Source: Patescibacteria group bacterium
GTDB lineage: Bacteria; Patescibacteriota; JACPGU01
Direction of reading: 5' to 3'
Length of the DNA: 37,487 nt
Assembly: GCA_028718745.1 (NCBI GenBank)
Contig: JAQULF010000009.1
Span: 1 to 37,487 of the forward strand
Shown one piece after another: positions 8,306-16,876 of this stretch. Position 1 is the stretch's first letter, and every line of letters starts with the position of its first letter. The position numbers and the translations under genes were made by a program. Below the pieces are notes generated by a model. It was not told the DNA's origin. It did no database searches and saw only the letters and a program-made list of their open reading frames with translations.

Positions 8306-9133
8306 ATGAAGAATAGTATAGATGGAGTCGGCTTCCCAAAACCCCCGGAGAAACCTGTTGGAAAGAGTGAATTGATTGAAGATTCACAGGAATTGATGTG
8401 GGAACAGCTAGTGGAATTAAAAGAAGAACTAAAAAGAGAAAATAGTATAACCGAAAAGGGTCATCCTTTTCTCCGCGGGCAAATCGAAAGAGTTATGATA
8501 AGCACAGAAAGGTTGGCTGGCAGTTCTCAAAGTCTAGGACTAGAAAAAGTCGCTGGATGGTATGAAATGAGCAAAGAGGATCTGCTAAAAAGAATGGAGG
8601 GTAAAAAGGTTTTAGATATAGGTTCAAATAAATCAACCTTTGCGAAAGAAGCGCAGGAAAAAGTGAATTGCGAAGTAGTCTCTTTGGATGTAAAAGAAGA
8701 TATTTTAAAAGATAAAAACTCGGCTGTTGTAGCGCGAGGAGAAAAATTGCCTTTTATGGATCAATCTTTTGATGAGGTTTTTGCTACTTTTTCTTTGCCC
8801 TATTGGGCAATGGACGAAAAACAAATAAATGACTTTTTTAGGGAAGCTATTCGTGTAGTAAGGGTTAACGGATATATCAATATCACTCCTGTTGCAACGA
8901 TACAAAACAGATATATTTCGTCTACGAGGTTCCCCGGAACTGTTTCGAATAATCCCTATGCATATATTGCTAACAAGATTCAGATCGAAACAATAGATGC
9001 CCTGCAAAAACTAAAAGAAGGTGGTAATGTTGAAATAGTTTTAGCAAGAAACTATAAGGCCGCTGAAGAAAGAGATAGAGAAAGGTTGAAGAAATATCCT
9101 CCTGCACTGGTTACAATAAAAAAACTAAGATAA
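8306..9133 (+). CDS. Class I SAM-dependent methyltransferase
   Basis: GKKVLDIGSNKSTFAKEAQ, VARGEKLPFMDQSFDEVFATFSLPYW, REAIRVVRVNGYINITP. Confidence 0.8.
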   Translation: MKNSIDGVGFPKPPEKPVGKSELIEDSQELMWEQLVELKEELKRENSITEKGHPFLRGQIERVMISTERLAGSSQSLGLEKVAGWYEMSKEDLLKRMEGKKVLDIGSNKSTFAKEAQEKVNCEVVSLDVKEDILKDKNSAVVARGEKLPFMDQSFDEVFATFSLPYWAMDEKQINDFFREAIRVVRVNGYINITPVATIQNRYISSTRFPGTVSNNPYAYIANKIQIETIDALQKLKEGGNVEIVLARNYKAAEERDRERLKKYPPALVTIKKLR

Positions 9134-9200
9134 TTTTAACCAAAAGCATCTCTCTAAACAAGCAGTTGCATATTTTTCTTATACAATGTAAAATAAGTTT

Positions 9201-9527
9201 ATGAGCATTATCAAGCAATCAAAAGACTATTTAACTAAACTTTTACTTGGCAAAAGCTCTGTTCCGAGTGGGCTTTTTGATTCAAGAGAATATTTTAGGT
9301 TATACGGCCCAATTCATTTTCAGTATGAAAAAAATGACGATTTAATTATTGCCAAAAGCGTAAACTTTGGTTGGGGCAGTATTATTACATCCGGCAAAAA
9401 TGAGCAAGAATTGGATAAAAATATAAAAGATGCCATATTAACTTCTTTTGAAATTCCTTCTTCTTATGCAAGTGAAGCAAAGATAGAGAGGGTTGAAGCA
9501 AGGGAGCATGCATATGCTCTCGCTTAG
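9201..9527 (+). CDS. HicB-like antitoxin
   Basis: HicB-like partial fold; directly followed by and overlapping a HicA-like ORF. Confidence 0.6.
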   Translation: MSIIKQSKDYLTKLLLGKSSVPSGLFDSREYFRLYGPIHFQYEKNDDLIIAKSVNFGWGSIITSGKNEQELDKNIKDAILTSFEIPSSYASEAKIERVEAREHAYALA

Positions 9528-9759
9528 CGAATTACCAGGGTATATGGATCGAAAGAAACTAACCAAGGCCTTGGATCGCCTTGGTTTTATTATTAATGAA
9601 GTTGGCGGAAAAGGCAGTCATTTAAAAGTGGTCTGGCCAAAAAATCAAAAATCAATTACTATCCAAAAAAATCTCCCAAAACAAGTTTTGCTATATGTTT
9701 TCAAAGAAATAGAAATTGTAAGCGGCATAAAATGGGATGATATAAAAAAGTTTTTATGA
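9508..9759 (+). CDS. HicA-like (YcfA-type) mRNA interferase toxin; track start 9493 is TTG
   Basis: MDRKKLTKALDRLGFIINEVGGKGSHLKVVWPKNQKSITIQKN..., HicA-like G-x-GSH motif. Confidence 0.75.
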   Translation: MHMLSLSELPGYMDRKKLTKALDRLGFIINEVGGKGSHLKVVWPKNQKSITIQKNLPKQVLLYVFKEIEIVSGIKWDDIKKFL

Positions 9760-11120
9760 GTAAATCGAATACAAAATTCATCTGTAACAACTGTGGCGCA
9801 GAATATGTTCGCTGGCAGGGGAAATGCACCGCTTGTAATGAGTGGGAAACATTGCAGGAGGTTAAGGTTGCGCCAAGCGCCAAGTCCAGATCTTCGTCTG
9901 CTGGTAATCGTTCACCCGTACAAATCCAATCTTTGGATAAAGTTGATTCCAAAAACTTCGAACGGATCAAAACCAATATCGATGAATTTGACAGAGTTTT
10001 GGGCGGGGGAGTGGTTTTGGGTTCATTAGTACTTCTTGGCGGAGATCCCGGAATAGGAAAAAGCACTTTGCTGCTGCAAAGTTTGGTTGGCATTTCGCAG
10101 AATAAAAATGTTAGCAAAATACTTTATGTTTCAGGGGAAGAATCGGCGCAACAAATTAAGTTGAGGGCTGAACGGTTGAAGATTAAGAACGAGAAAATCT
10201 TTTTATTGGCCGAAAACGATCTCGAATCGATACTTGCCACCATCGAAATAGAGAAACCAAATTTAGTTATCGTTGATTCTATTCAAACTGTTTATTCGGA
10301 TGCCATCGCTTCGGCTTCGGGCAGTATTGTACAGGTAAAAAATGCCACCGAAAATCTGATGCGAGTGGCAAAAACAACCAATGTGCCGGTATTCATCATC
10401 GGGCATGTCACCAAAGATGGGGGAATCGCCGGACCAAAAACATTGGAACATTTAGTGGATGTTGTCTTATATCTTGAAGGCGATCGCTATCAATCATTCC
10501 GAATTTTACGCGGAATAAAAAATCGCTTTGGCAAAACTTCCGAAGTCGGCATTTTTGAAATGGAGCAAGAGGGGATGGTAGAGGTAAAAAATCCTTCCAA
10601 AGTTTTTTTGGAAGAAAGATTAGAAGGAGCATCGGGCGTGGCAGTCAGTTCTATAATAGAAGGAAACAGACCGTTTCTAATTGAAATACAAGCCTTGGCT
10701 GCCAAGAGTTATTTCGGCTTTCCCAAAAGAACCGCCTCCGGATTTGATTTGAACAGATTAAATTTGGTTTTAGCGATTATTGAAAAAAGATTGGGGCTGG
10801 AAATGGGAACCAATGATGTTTATCTCAATGTTGTCGGCGGAATAAAAGTTCGTGAAAATTCAGTTGATTTGGCTGTCGCTCTCGCGATCGTTTCGGCGGT
10901 AAAAAATAAACCAATTTCCGGCGACACGGCTATCTTTGGCGAATTAGGTCTCTCCGGCGAAGTCCGATCTATTCCAAATATTGAAAGAAGAGTTGAAGAA
11001 GCGGTGAGACTGGGATTTAAAACAATAGTGACACCAAGAATGGGAAATAAAAAAATTAATTCAAAAATAAATCTGGTTGAGGTAAAAACACTTAAAGAAG
11101 CGATGAATATTATTAAGTAA
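9756..11120 (+). CDS. radA: DNA repair protein RadA/Sms
   Basis: CNNCGAEYVRWQGKCTACNEWETL zinc finger, GGDPGIGKSTLLLQ Walker A, KNRFG motif; ATGA overlap with hicA. Confidence 0.96.
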   Translation: MSKSNTKFICNNCGAEYVRWQGKCTACNEWETLQEVKVAPSAKSRSSSAGNRSPVQIQSLDKVDSKNFERIKTNIDEFDRVLGGGVVLGSLVLLGGDPGIGKSTLLLQSLVGISQNKNVSKILYVSGEESAQQIKLRAERLKIKNEKIFLLAENDLESILATIEIEKPNLVIVDSIQTVYSDAIASASGSIVQVKNATENLMRVAKTTNVPVFIIGHVTKDGGIAGPKTLEHLVDVVLYLEGDRYQSFRILRGIKNRFGKTSEVGIFEMEQEGMVEVKNPSKVFLEERLEGASGVAVSSIIEGNRPFLIEIQALAAKSYFGFPKRTASGFDLNRLNLVLAIIEKRLGLEMGTNDVYLNVVGGIKVRENSVDLAVALAIVSAVKNKPISGDTAIFGELGLSGEVRSIPNIERRVEEAVRLGFKTIVTPRMGNKKINSKINLVEVKTLKEAMNIIK

Positions 11121-11153
11121 GAAAATATTTAATTTATATTATAAAAAAAATTT

Positions 11154-11819
11154 ATGAAAGTTTTTCACTATACGAGCTTAGATAATTGGAGAAACATAAA
11201 AAGAGGCTCCTATAAAAGCGATGATAAGCCGGGACTAGGGGCTATTCATAATATGGGTAGAGGTTATGATGAAGCATGGGAAACCAAAGCCGTTTTTGCG
11301 TTATTAGAACCCCTGCCAGATAATTGGATAGACAATGAACAATTTAAGCTTACATGGAATTATCTTAATAGTAGTCTGGGAAGGCTTTTATTGGAAATTG
11401 ATATTAATCCAAAAGAAGATAAGGCATTTGTAGTTGATAGAGGGCATCTTGAAGGTTTTTTATACGAAAATAAAGAAGATATCCCAGAACAATATCTGCA
11501 CCATTCTAGAGAAGAAGCAGAAAGAGCTTATGTGGAAAGCAAAATACCGATAGAAGAATATCTGAAAAAAGCCGAGGTATTCAAGTATTCTTTACCTGAA
11601 GTAGTGATTTTGGATAATGTTCCATTAGAAAAAATCAAAATTTCTGAACAACAACCACTTCTAGAAGAAGAATTAAAATCACGCCGAGGAGAATATTTGA
11701 GAGAATTATTAAGAGATATGGAAAACATCCCTGAATTATCACGCTGGTACAACAAATATAACAAAGAAAAAGAGCCCGGGGAATTAAAAGAAATTAAATT
11801 TGGAGAAAAGATGCGATAA
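11154..11819 (+). CDS. Hypothetical protein, N-terminal FHYTSLDNWRNIKRG motif
   Basis: 221 aa open frame. Confidence 0.65.
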   Translation: MKVFHYTSLDNWRNIKRGSYKSDDKPGLGAIHNMGRGYDEAWETKAVFALLEPLPDNWIDNEQFKLTWNYLNSSLGRLLLEIDINPKEDKAFVVDRGHLEGFLYENKEDIPEQYLHHSREEAERAYVESKIPIEEYLKKAEVFKYSLPEVVILDNVPLEKIKISEQQPLLEEELKSRRGEYLRELLRDMENIPELSRWYNKYNKEKEPGELKEIKFGEKMR

Positions 11820-11858
11820 TAGCGCCAAGACCTTGAAAGAAGTTGTTAGTATGGTATT

Positions 11859-12164
11859 ATGATAAAAATGGACAAACAAACTTTTGCTATCATCATTATT
11901 TTGACCACTGTTATTTCTTACTTAATCATAAGAAAGTTTTTTAGTATTGCTCCACGATATATCATGTATGGTATCTTGGGATTAGTTGTTGGGTTAACAA
12001 TCAGTATTACAATCGCTTGGCCCATATCAGCATTTTTTGGGCAATTTGGAACTATTGTCGCGCCTTATATTTTAGGTTTAATTCTAATGGTTTTTGTAGA
12101 GCTCTTTATTGTCGAAGGGCGAAATATCATTATTGTTTTACAAGAGCGTTTTCAAAAAAGATAG
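11859..12164 (+). CDS. Hypothetical multi-pass membrane protein
   Basis: Three hydrophobic segments. Confidence 0.6.
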   Translation: MIKMDKQTFAIIIILTTVISYLIIRKFFSIAPRYIMYGILGLVVGLTISITIAWPISAFFGQFGTIVAPYILGLILMVFVELFIVEGRNIIIVLQERFQKR

Positions 12165-12230
12165 GAGAGTGATAAAATAGAGGCGAAATAGGTATCCTGT
12201 GGAAAAGTCTTGAATTTTATATATAAATAA

Positions 12231-12247
12231 ACCCCGCCAAGGCGGGG
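12231..12247. terminator. Possible terminator hairpin
   Basis: accccgccaaggcggggt stem-loop; no long T-run. Confidence 0.35.
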
Positions 12248-12321
12248 TAAAGGCCCGCCTGCATCGCTATGCGAAGCATTGCGGGCAGGTCGAAAAAACA
12301 AATTAATCAAAAGGAGTTTTT

Positions 12322-12543
12322 ATGAAAAATAAAGGTGTTTTGGGTATCCTAGGTTTGATCGCGTTTATTATCGTATTAATTGGCGCTTTAAACTGGGGAC
12401 TAGTAGGTGCTTTTAATTTGAATTTAGTAGCTTTGATTCTTGGTTATGGCACAGCTGCAAATGTAGTTTATATAATTGTTGGTGTCGCTGCTCTTTACAA
12501 GATAGTTATGATGTGTATGAAAAAAGGTATGAAAAAAGAATAA
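12322..12543 (+). CDS. DUF378 family small membrane protein
   Basis: LIGALNWGLVGAFNLNLVALILG...VVYIIVGVAALYKI; SD aaaggag. Confidence 0.85.
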   Translation: MKNKGVLGILGLIAFIIVLIGALNWGLVGAFNLNLVALILGYGTAANVVYIIVGVAALYKIVMMCMKKGMKKE

Positions 12544-12599
12544 TTCAAACTTTTTTAAATAAAAAGGATCCGGTTTCGGGTTCTTTTTATTTTGCCGTT

Positions 12600-12743
12600 T
12601 GTCATTCCTGTGCTTCCAGATGTACTCCCGCCCGCCTCGCAAGCGAGAGCGTTGCGGGCGCGGCATCGGAAAAACAGGGATCCAGGCCTGGATCCTTGAT
12701 TTCCTGATTTCGGATTACCAAAATACAGGAGCTCAAGGATGAC
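12600..12743. repeat. Divergent M-family repeat containing a nested GC-rich palindromic segment
   Basis: tgtcattcctg...gcccgcctcgcaagcgagagcgttgcgggcg...ggatccaggcctggatcc...caaggatgaca. Confidence 0.6.
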
Positions 12744-12793
12744 ACTAGAAAAAGATGAATGTGCTATTATGAGTATAATAGGGTTGTTTTAAT

Positions 12794-13351
12794 ATGAAAA
12801 TCACTAGGAATTTTTTTAATCGAGACACAAGCATTGTCGCGCAAGAATTATTGGGCAAGGTTTTGGTTGTTGTTAATAATAGGGGAGAAGTAAAAAAAGT
12901 GATGATTACCGAAACCGAAGCTTACCATGGCTTTGATGACAAAGCTTCTCACGCTTCTAGAACTAAAACCGAAAGAAATAAGATTATGTTTGACAAGGCG
13001 GGATTGGTTTATGTCTACCTTATATATGGAATGCATTGGTGCCTCAATTTTACAACGATGCCGGAGGGATTCCCGGCAGCAGTTTTGATTCGTTCAATTG
13101 CGATACCCGTAGGGGCACGGCGCGCCGTGCCCCTACAAATAAGAGGTCCTGGTCGCATTACAAAATGCTTGGGAATCGATAAAACATTTTACGGCGAGGA
13201 TTTGACGAAGAGCAAAAGGATTTGGATTGAGCCCGTAGAGACACACGGCCGTGTGTCTAAAAAATGTGATATAATATCCTCAAAACGCATCGGCGTAGAC
13301 TACGCCGACGAGTGTAAGGAATGGGAGTGGAACTATAAAATAAATCTATAA
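12794..13351 (+). CDS. 3-methyladenine DNA glycosylase (AAG/Mpg family)
   Basis: ITETEAYHGFDDKASHASRTKTERNKIMF, AGLVYVYLIYGMHWCLNFTT, GPGRITKCLGID, RIGVDYADE. Confidence 0.93.
   Translation: MKITRNFFNRDTSIVAQELLGKVLVVVNNRGEVKKVMITETEAYHGFDDKASHASRTKTERNKIMFDKAGLVYVYLIYGMHWCLNFTTMPEGFPAAVLIRSIAIPVGARRAVPLQIRGPGRITKCLGIDKTFYGEDLTKSKRIWIEPVETHGRVSKKCDIISSKRIGVDYADECKEWEWNYKINL
13109..13136. repeat. Palindromic repeat, family P1, in-frame in mpg
   Basis: gtaggggcacggcgcgccgtgcccctac, perfect 28-bp palindrome; encodes VGARRAVPL. Confidence 0.92.
13235..13258. repeat. Palindromic repeat, family P1 variant, in-frame in mpg
   Basis: gtagagacacacggccgtgtgtct; agacacacggccgtgtgtct is a perfect 20-bp palindrome. 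Confidence 0.8.
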
Positions 13352-13356
13352 AACAA

Positions 13357-13382
13357 CAGCCCCCGGAGTGATCCGGGGGCTG
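13357..13382. terminator. Hairpin between convergent genes, likely bidirectional terminator
   Basis: agcccccggagtgatccgggggct; T-rich on minus-strand exit. Confidence 0.7.
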
Positions 13383-13396
13383 GAATTGGGCAGTCT

Positions 13397-14077
13397 TTAC
13401 GCTATCGGAATAAAGTGCGAAAGATGAGAGCACTTTATGCAGTTCAATCTCGAGACTGCCGCGTTGGTAGCTTCTTCGTAGCAAATTATATTTTTCGATT
13501 TCATGTCATTCCGAGGTCCCTCAAAAAGAACCGAGGACTTAATTGAGTAGACTCTCTTATCAACCTTATCAACGAAGAGGGTGTGTTTCATTATTCTGAT
13601 TATTTCATTGTGGCGATGCTGGTCGGCAATGCTGGCGGCCGCAACAGTTACACCTGTTTTGGAGAGGAAGAAGTATTTTCTTTCGCTACTTAGATCGCCA
13701 AAATCAGCGGGTATCGCGGGTGATCCGTCTATATTGCAGACTATCTGACCCACAGTAAATTCCTTACTGCGATCATCTCTCCTCATGAAATTCCGACGAT
13801 ACTCGGAGAGTTGAATCTGCGGCGGAATGGAAAGCAACCGTATAGGTAGACGCCAGACGGAATATGCCTTGAGTGAACCGATGTTTTGGGTGATTGATTG
13901 GTCAAAGCTATAGACTTTCCTATATAAGAAATCACCCTGCCCTTTAGTTTCTGGTTCAAACAGGGCTAGAGTTATTCCTTCCATTATATCCAGCCCAAGA
14001 CCTCGCGTTAACGATAGCTTCTTTATCATATCATCCCTTTCTTCCAGCAACGCGACTTTTTTAATGACCCCGCGCAA
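13397..14077 (-). CDS. Hypothetical protein (ATG at 14029 with SD aaagggatgat more likely than TTG at 14077)
   Basis: Long open frame MIKKLSLTRGLGLDIMEGITLALFEPETKGQGDFLYRK...; terminator downstream. Confidence 0.6.
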   Translation of the reverse strand: MRGVIKKVALLEERDDMIKKLSLTRGLGLDIMEGITLALFEPETKGQGDFLYRKVYSFDQSITQNIGSLKAYSVWRLPIRLLSIPPQIQLSEYRRNFMRRDDRSKEFTVGQIVCNIDGSPAIPADFGDLSSERKYFFLSKTGVTVAAASIADQHRHNEIIRIMKHTLFVDKVDKRVYSIKSSVLFEGPRNDMKSKNIICYEEATNAAVSRLNCIKCSHLSHFIPIA

Positions 14078-14242
14078 GGTCGTTTTTGCGAGCGATTGGC
14101 TCGCGGCTTTTTATATTAAAGAGCAAAAATACCTTAGCTCTCTATTTATTTTAGAACAAAATTTTTGTTTTGTAAATAAAATCCGCAAGGTTGAGTTTTT
14201 CTAAATAGGATGTTAGAATTGTTTTAAGATCATTTTAATTTT

Positions 14243-15097
14243 ATGCAACAAAATCGCATTACAATTTTAGATATTCCAATTGACCAAGTTAATTTTTTTG
14301 ATGCTCTAAAAAAAATTGAGGAATTGGTTAAATCCGGTGGACACCATCAGGTGGCGACAGTGAATCCGGAGTTTATTATTCATTCAACGCGAGACAAGGA
14401 ATTTAAAAAGGCTTTGCAAAATTCGTCGCTAAATACTGCGGACGGAATCGGTATTCTTTGGGCGGCTAAATATCAAAAAATCAAGAAAACAAAAAATCAA
14501 GAAAACAAAAAAATATCCATTTTAAAAAATATCCAATATCTAGTATCCAATATCTTTTGGCTCAAGATTTCTCTGCTCGCAATTATATTTAATCGCAAAT
14601 GGTTATCTTCAGAAATTCCCGAGCGCATTACCGGCATTGATTTGATGTGGGAATTGGCTAACCGAGTGCAGGAAAGAAATTGGAAAGTATTTCTACTTAA
14701 CTGGTCAGGAGGCAGATCAAAAGTGTGGGAGGTTGAAGAAAAATTAAAAACGCTTTATCCCAGAATCAATATCGTTGGCGCTTTGGATAGTTATCCCGAA
14801 GACAGGGGATTGGTTGAAAAAATAGCTAAAACTAAACCCGACATCTTGTTTGTCGCCTTTGGCTCTCCGAAACAAGAGATATTCATTCATAAAAATTTAA
14901 AACATCTGGGCGCAAAAGTTGTTATCGGTGTGGGCGGATCGTTTGATTTTATTATCGGAAAGGCAAAAAGAGCCCCTAGCATTTTTCAAAAACTTGGGGT
15001 AGAGTGGATATGGAGATTGATTCAACAACCGAAAAGAGCCGGTAGAATCTATAACGCCTTTCCAAAGTTTGTCTGGGAGATTTTCAAATCCGAATAG
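14243..15097 (+). CDS. WecG/TagA/CpsF family glycosyltransferase
   Basis: VATVNPEFIIHSTRDKEFKKALQNSSLNTADGIGILWAAK, PERITGIDLMWELA, VAFGSPKQEIFIHKN, GVGGSFDFIIGKAKRAP. Confidence 0.93.
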   Translation: MQQNRITILDIPIDQVNFFDALKKIEELVKSGGHHQVATVNPEFIIHSTRDKEFKKALQNSSLNTADGIGILWAAKYQKIKKTKNQENKKISILKNIQYLVSNIFWLKISLLAIIFNRKWLSSEIPERITGIDLMWELANRVQERNWKVFLLNWSGGRSKVWEVEEKLKTLYPRINIVGALDSYPEDRGLVEKIAKTKPDILFVAFGSPKQEIFIHKNLKHLGAKVVIGVGGSFDFIIGKAKRAPSIFQKLGVEWIWRLIQQPKRAGRIYNAFPKFVWEIFKSE

Positions 15098-15111
15098 GGG
15101 AGGTGATTTGC

Positions 15112-15471
15112 TTGGCAGAAGCGGTAGAAACGGGGGAAGCGAAAGACGCAACCTTAAGAATTCGAGTTCAACTTGAGTCAGGCAATCAAGAACGCCTCCT
15201 TGCTTCAAAAGGAGAAGTGAATATAGTGATTTACGAAATGAAAATAATAGAAGTGAATGTCAAGGAGTCCACCACCAGCAAGAAGTTTATAATTAAAAAA
15301 ATCACGGGATCATCTCCGGACGGAGAAGGAGCACTCAATATTGAGGGGATAATGATCAATGGGGGAGGGGAAACCTTCTTTTTTGAAATGATCTATCTTA
15401 ACCCTTCTCATACCGGCTGGATTTTGAAGATGATCCCCTACATCGAAGAGCCACAAACCCCAGCCGTTTAG
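15112..15471 (+). CDS. Hypothetical protein (start TTG 15112 after GGGGAGGTGA, or 15103)
   Basis: Strong SD; terminator-like hairpin at the 3' end. Confidence 0.55.
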   Translation: MAEAVETGEAKDATLRIRVQLESGNQERLLASKGEVNIVIYEMKIIEVNVKESTTSKKFIIKKITGSSPDGEGALNIEGIMINGGGETFFFEMIYLNPSHTGWILKMIPYIEEPQTPAV

Positions 15472-15487
15472 TGGTTTCTTTTTTTGT
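15451..15487 (+). terminator. Intrinsic terminator-like structure
   Basis: ccacaaaccccagccgtttagtggtttctttttttg. Confidence 0.5.
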
Positions 15488-15516
15488 TTGACAAAAATAT
15501 TTTTGTTTTGTATAAT
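15488..15516 (+). promoter_or_regulatory. Sigma70-type promoter for nusA
   Basis: TTGACA (15488-15493), 17-nt spacer, TATAAT (15511-15516). Confidence 0.85.
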
Positions 15517-15524
15517 ATAGTTAA

Positions 15525-15549
15525 TAGGATATCTTTATCCTATTTTTTT
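15525..15549 (+). promoter_or_regulatory. Hairpin plus T7 at the predicted 5' end of the nusA transcript
   Basis: taggata-tctt-tatccta-ttttttt. Confidence 0.5.
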
Positions 15550-15576
15550 ATTTTTAAAATTAGTTTAGGAGGACGA

Positions 15577-16866
15577 ATGAATGAAGAATTTATATCCGCA
15601 TTAGAACAAGTCGCTGAAGAGAAGAAAATTAGCAAAGAATCAATCCTTGAAGCCACTGAAGCGGCTCTAGCTGCTGCATATCGCAAAGATTACGGCAAGC
15701 CATCTCAAATAATTCGATGTAAAATTGATCCGGCCAAAGGATCAATGGAGTTTTGGATGGAGAAAAAAATAGTTGAAGAAGTGGCGGATGAAAATTCGGA
15801 AATACTTTTGAAAGACGCGAAAAAAGAGGATAAGAACGCCGAGCTTGAAGGAGTAATAAAGTATCCTCTACCAACTCACGAAGATTTTGGTCGTATTGCC
15901 GCCCAAACTGCGAAGCAAGTTATTATTCAAAGATTGAAAGAGGTGGAAAGGGAAGTTGTTTTCAATGAATTCAAAAATATGGAAGGGCAGATGGTCAACG
16001 GCGTTGTCCAGCAGATGGAAGGAGGCAATGTTGTTATCGATTTGGGACGGACCAACGGCATTATGTTTCCGTCCGATCAAATCATGGGGGAACATTATCG
16101 AGTTGGGCAAAGAATCAAAGTCGTGGTCAGTTTAGTGGAAAAAACCAATCGCGGTTCGCAAATTTTAGTCAGCCGCACCCATGATGATTTGGTTCGCTAC
16201 TTATTTATGATGGAAGTTCCGGAAATTGAATCGGGAGCTGTGGCTATCATGGGAATTGCCCGGGAAGCGGGGGTAAGAACCAAAATGTCGGTTCGAGCGC
16301 TTCAAGAAGGAGTGGATCCGGTTGGTTCTTGCGTAGGGCAAAGGGGAACTCGCGTTCAAGCGGTGCTTTCCGAAATCGGCAATGAAAAAATAGACATTGT
16401 CCTTTGGAATGAAGATCCAGCTACCTACATCACAAACGCGCTTTCACCGGCAAAGGTGGAAGATGTTAAATTGAGCAAGAAACTGCAAGAGGCTTTAGTA
16501 TATGTGGCAAATGAACAATTATCCTTGGCTATTGGTAAAAATGGCCAAAATGTCCGCTTGGCAGCCAAATTAACCGGTTGGAAGATAGATGTGGTTGAGG
16601 CCGGAACTAAGCCGGCAAAAGAGTTTGTAGAAGAAAAGGAGGAAACCGTAGAGACGAACGGCAGTTCGTCTGAAAAGAAGAAAAAAGAAGTTAAAGAGAA
16701 AAAGACCAAGAAAACAACGGTTAAAAAAGAGAAGAAAGTTAAAGAGGAAACCGTAGAGGCGAACGGCAGTTCGTCTGAACACGCAGAGCGTGACGGTTCA
16801 CCTGAAAAGAAAGAAAATCCGCCCAAGGCGGACAAGAAAAAGAAATCAAAGAAGAAGGTAAAATAA
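15577..16866 (+). CDS. nusA: Transcription termination/antitermination protein NusA (ATG 15577 preferred over track start 15484)
   Basis: SD aggagg; MNEEFISALEQVAEEKKISKESILEATEAALAAAYRKDYG; S1 segment; DPVGSCVGQRGTRVQAVLSEIGNEKIDIVLW; QLSLAIGKNGQNVRLAAKLTGWKIDV. Confidence 0.95.
   Translation: MNEEFISALEQVAEEKKISKESILEATEAALAAAYRKDYGKPSQIIRCKIDPAKGSMEFWMEKKIVEEVADENSEILLKDAKKEDKNAELEGVIKYPLPTHEDFGRIAAQTAKQVIIQRLKEVEREVVFNEFKNMEGQMVNGVVQQMEGGNVVIDLGRTNGIMFPSDQIMGEHYRVGQRIKVVVSLVEKTNRGSQILVSRTHDDLVRYLFMMEVPEIESGAVAIMGIAREAGVRTKMSVRALQEGVDPVGSCVGQRGTRVQAVLSEIGNEKIDIVLWNEDPATYITNALSPAKVEDVKLSKKLQEALVYVANEQLSLAIGKNGQNVRLAAKLTGWKIDVVEAGTKPAKEFVEEKEETVETNGSSSEKKKKEVKEKKTKKTTVKKEKKVKEETVEANGSSSEHAERDGSPEKKENPPKADKKKKSKKKVK
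16647..16674. repeat. Palindromic repeat in the NusA C-terminal tail, copy 1
   Basis: ccgtagagacgaacggcagttcgtctgaa (agacgaac/gttcgtct stem). Confidence 0.75.
16751..16778. repeat. Palindromic repeat in the NusA C-terminal tail, copy 2
   Basis: ccgtagaggcgaacggcagttcgtctgaa; one difference from copy 1. Confidence 0.75.
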
Positions 16867-16876
16867 AAACCATCAA

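Noticed and set aside
13290-13308. Palindrome tcggcgtagactacgccga in mpg
   Set aside because: It encodes RIGVDYADE, which matches the native conserved C-terminal motif of AAG glycosylases; probably coincidental rather than an inserted repeat.
16425-16835. Minus-strand ORFs under the NusA tail
   Set aside because: Low-complexity antisense of Lys/Glu codons (F/S-rich); nusA is clear on the plus strand.
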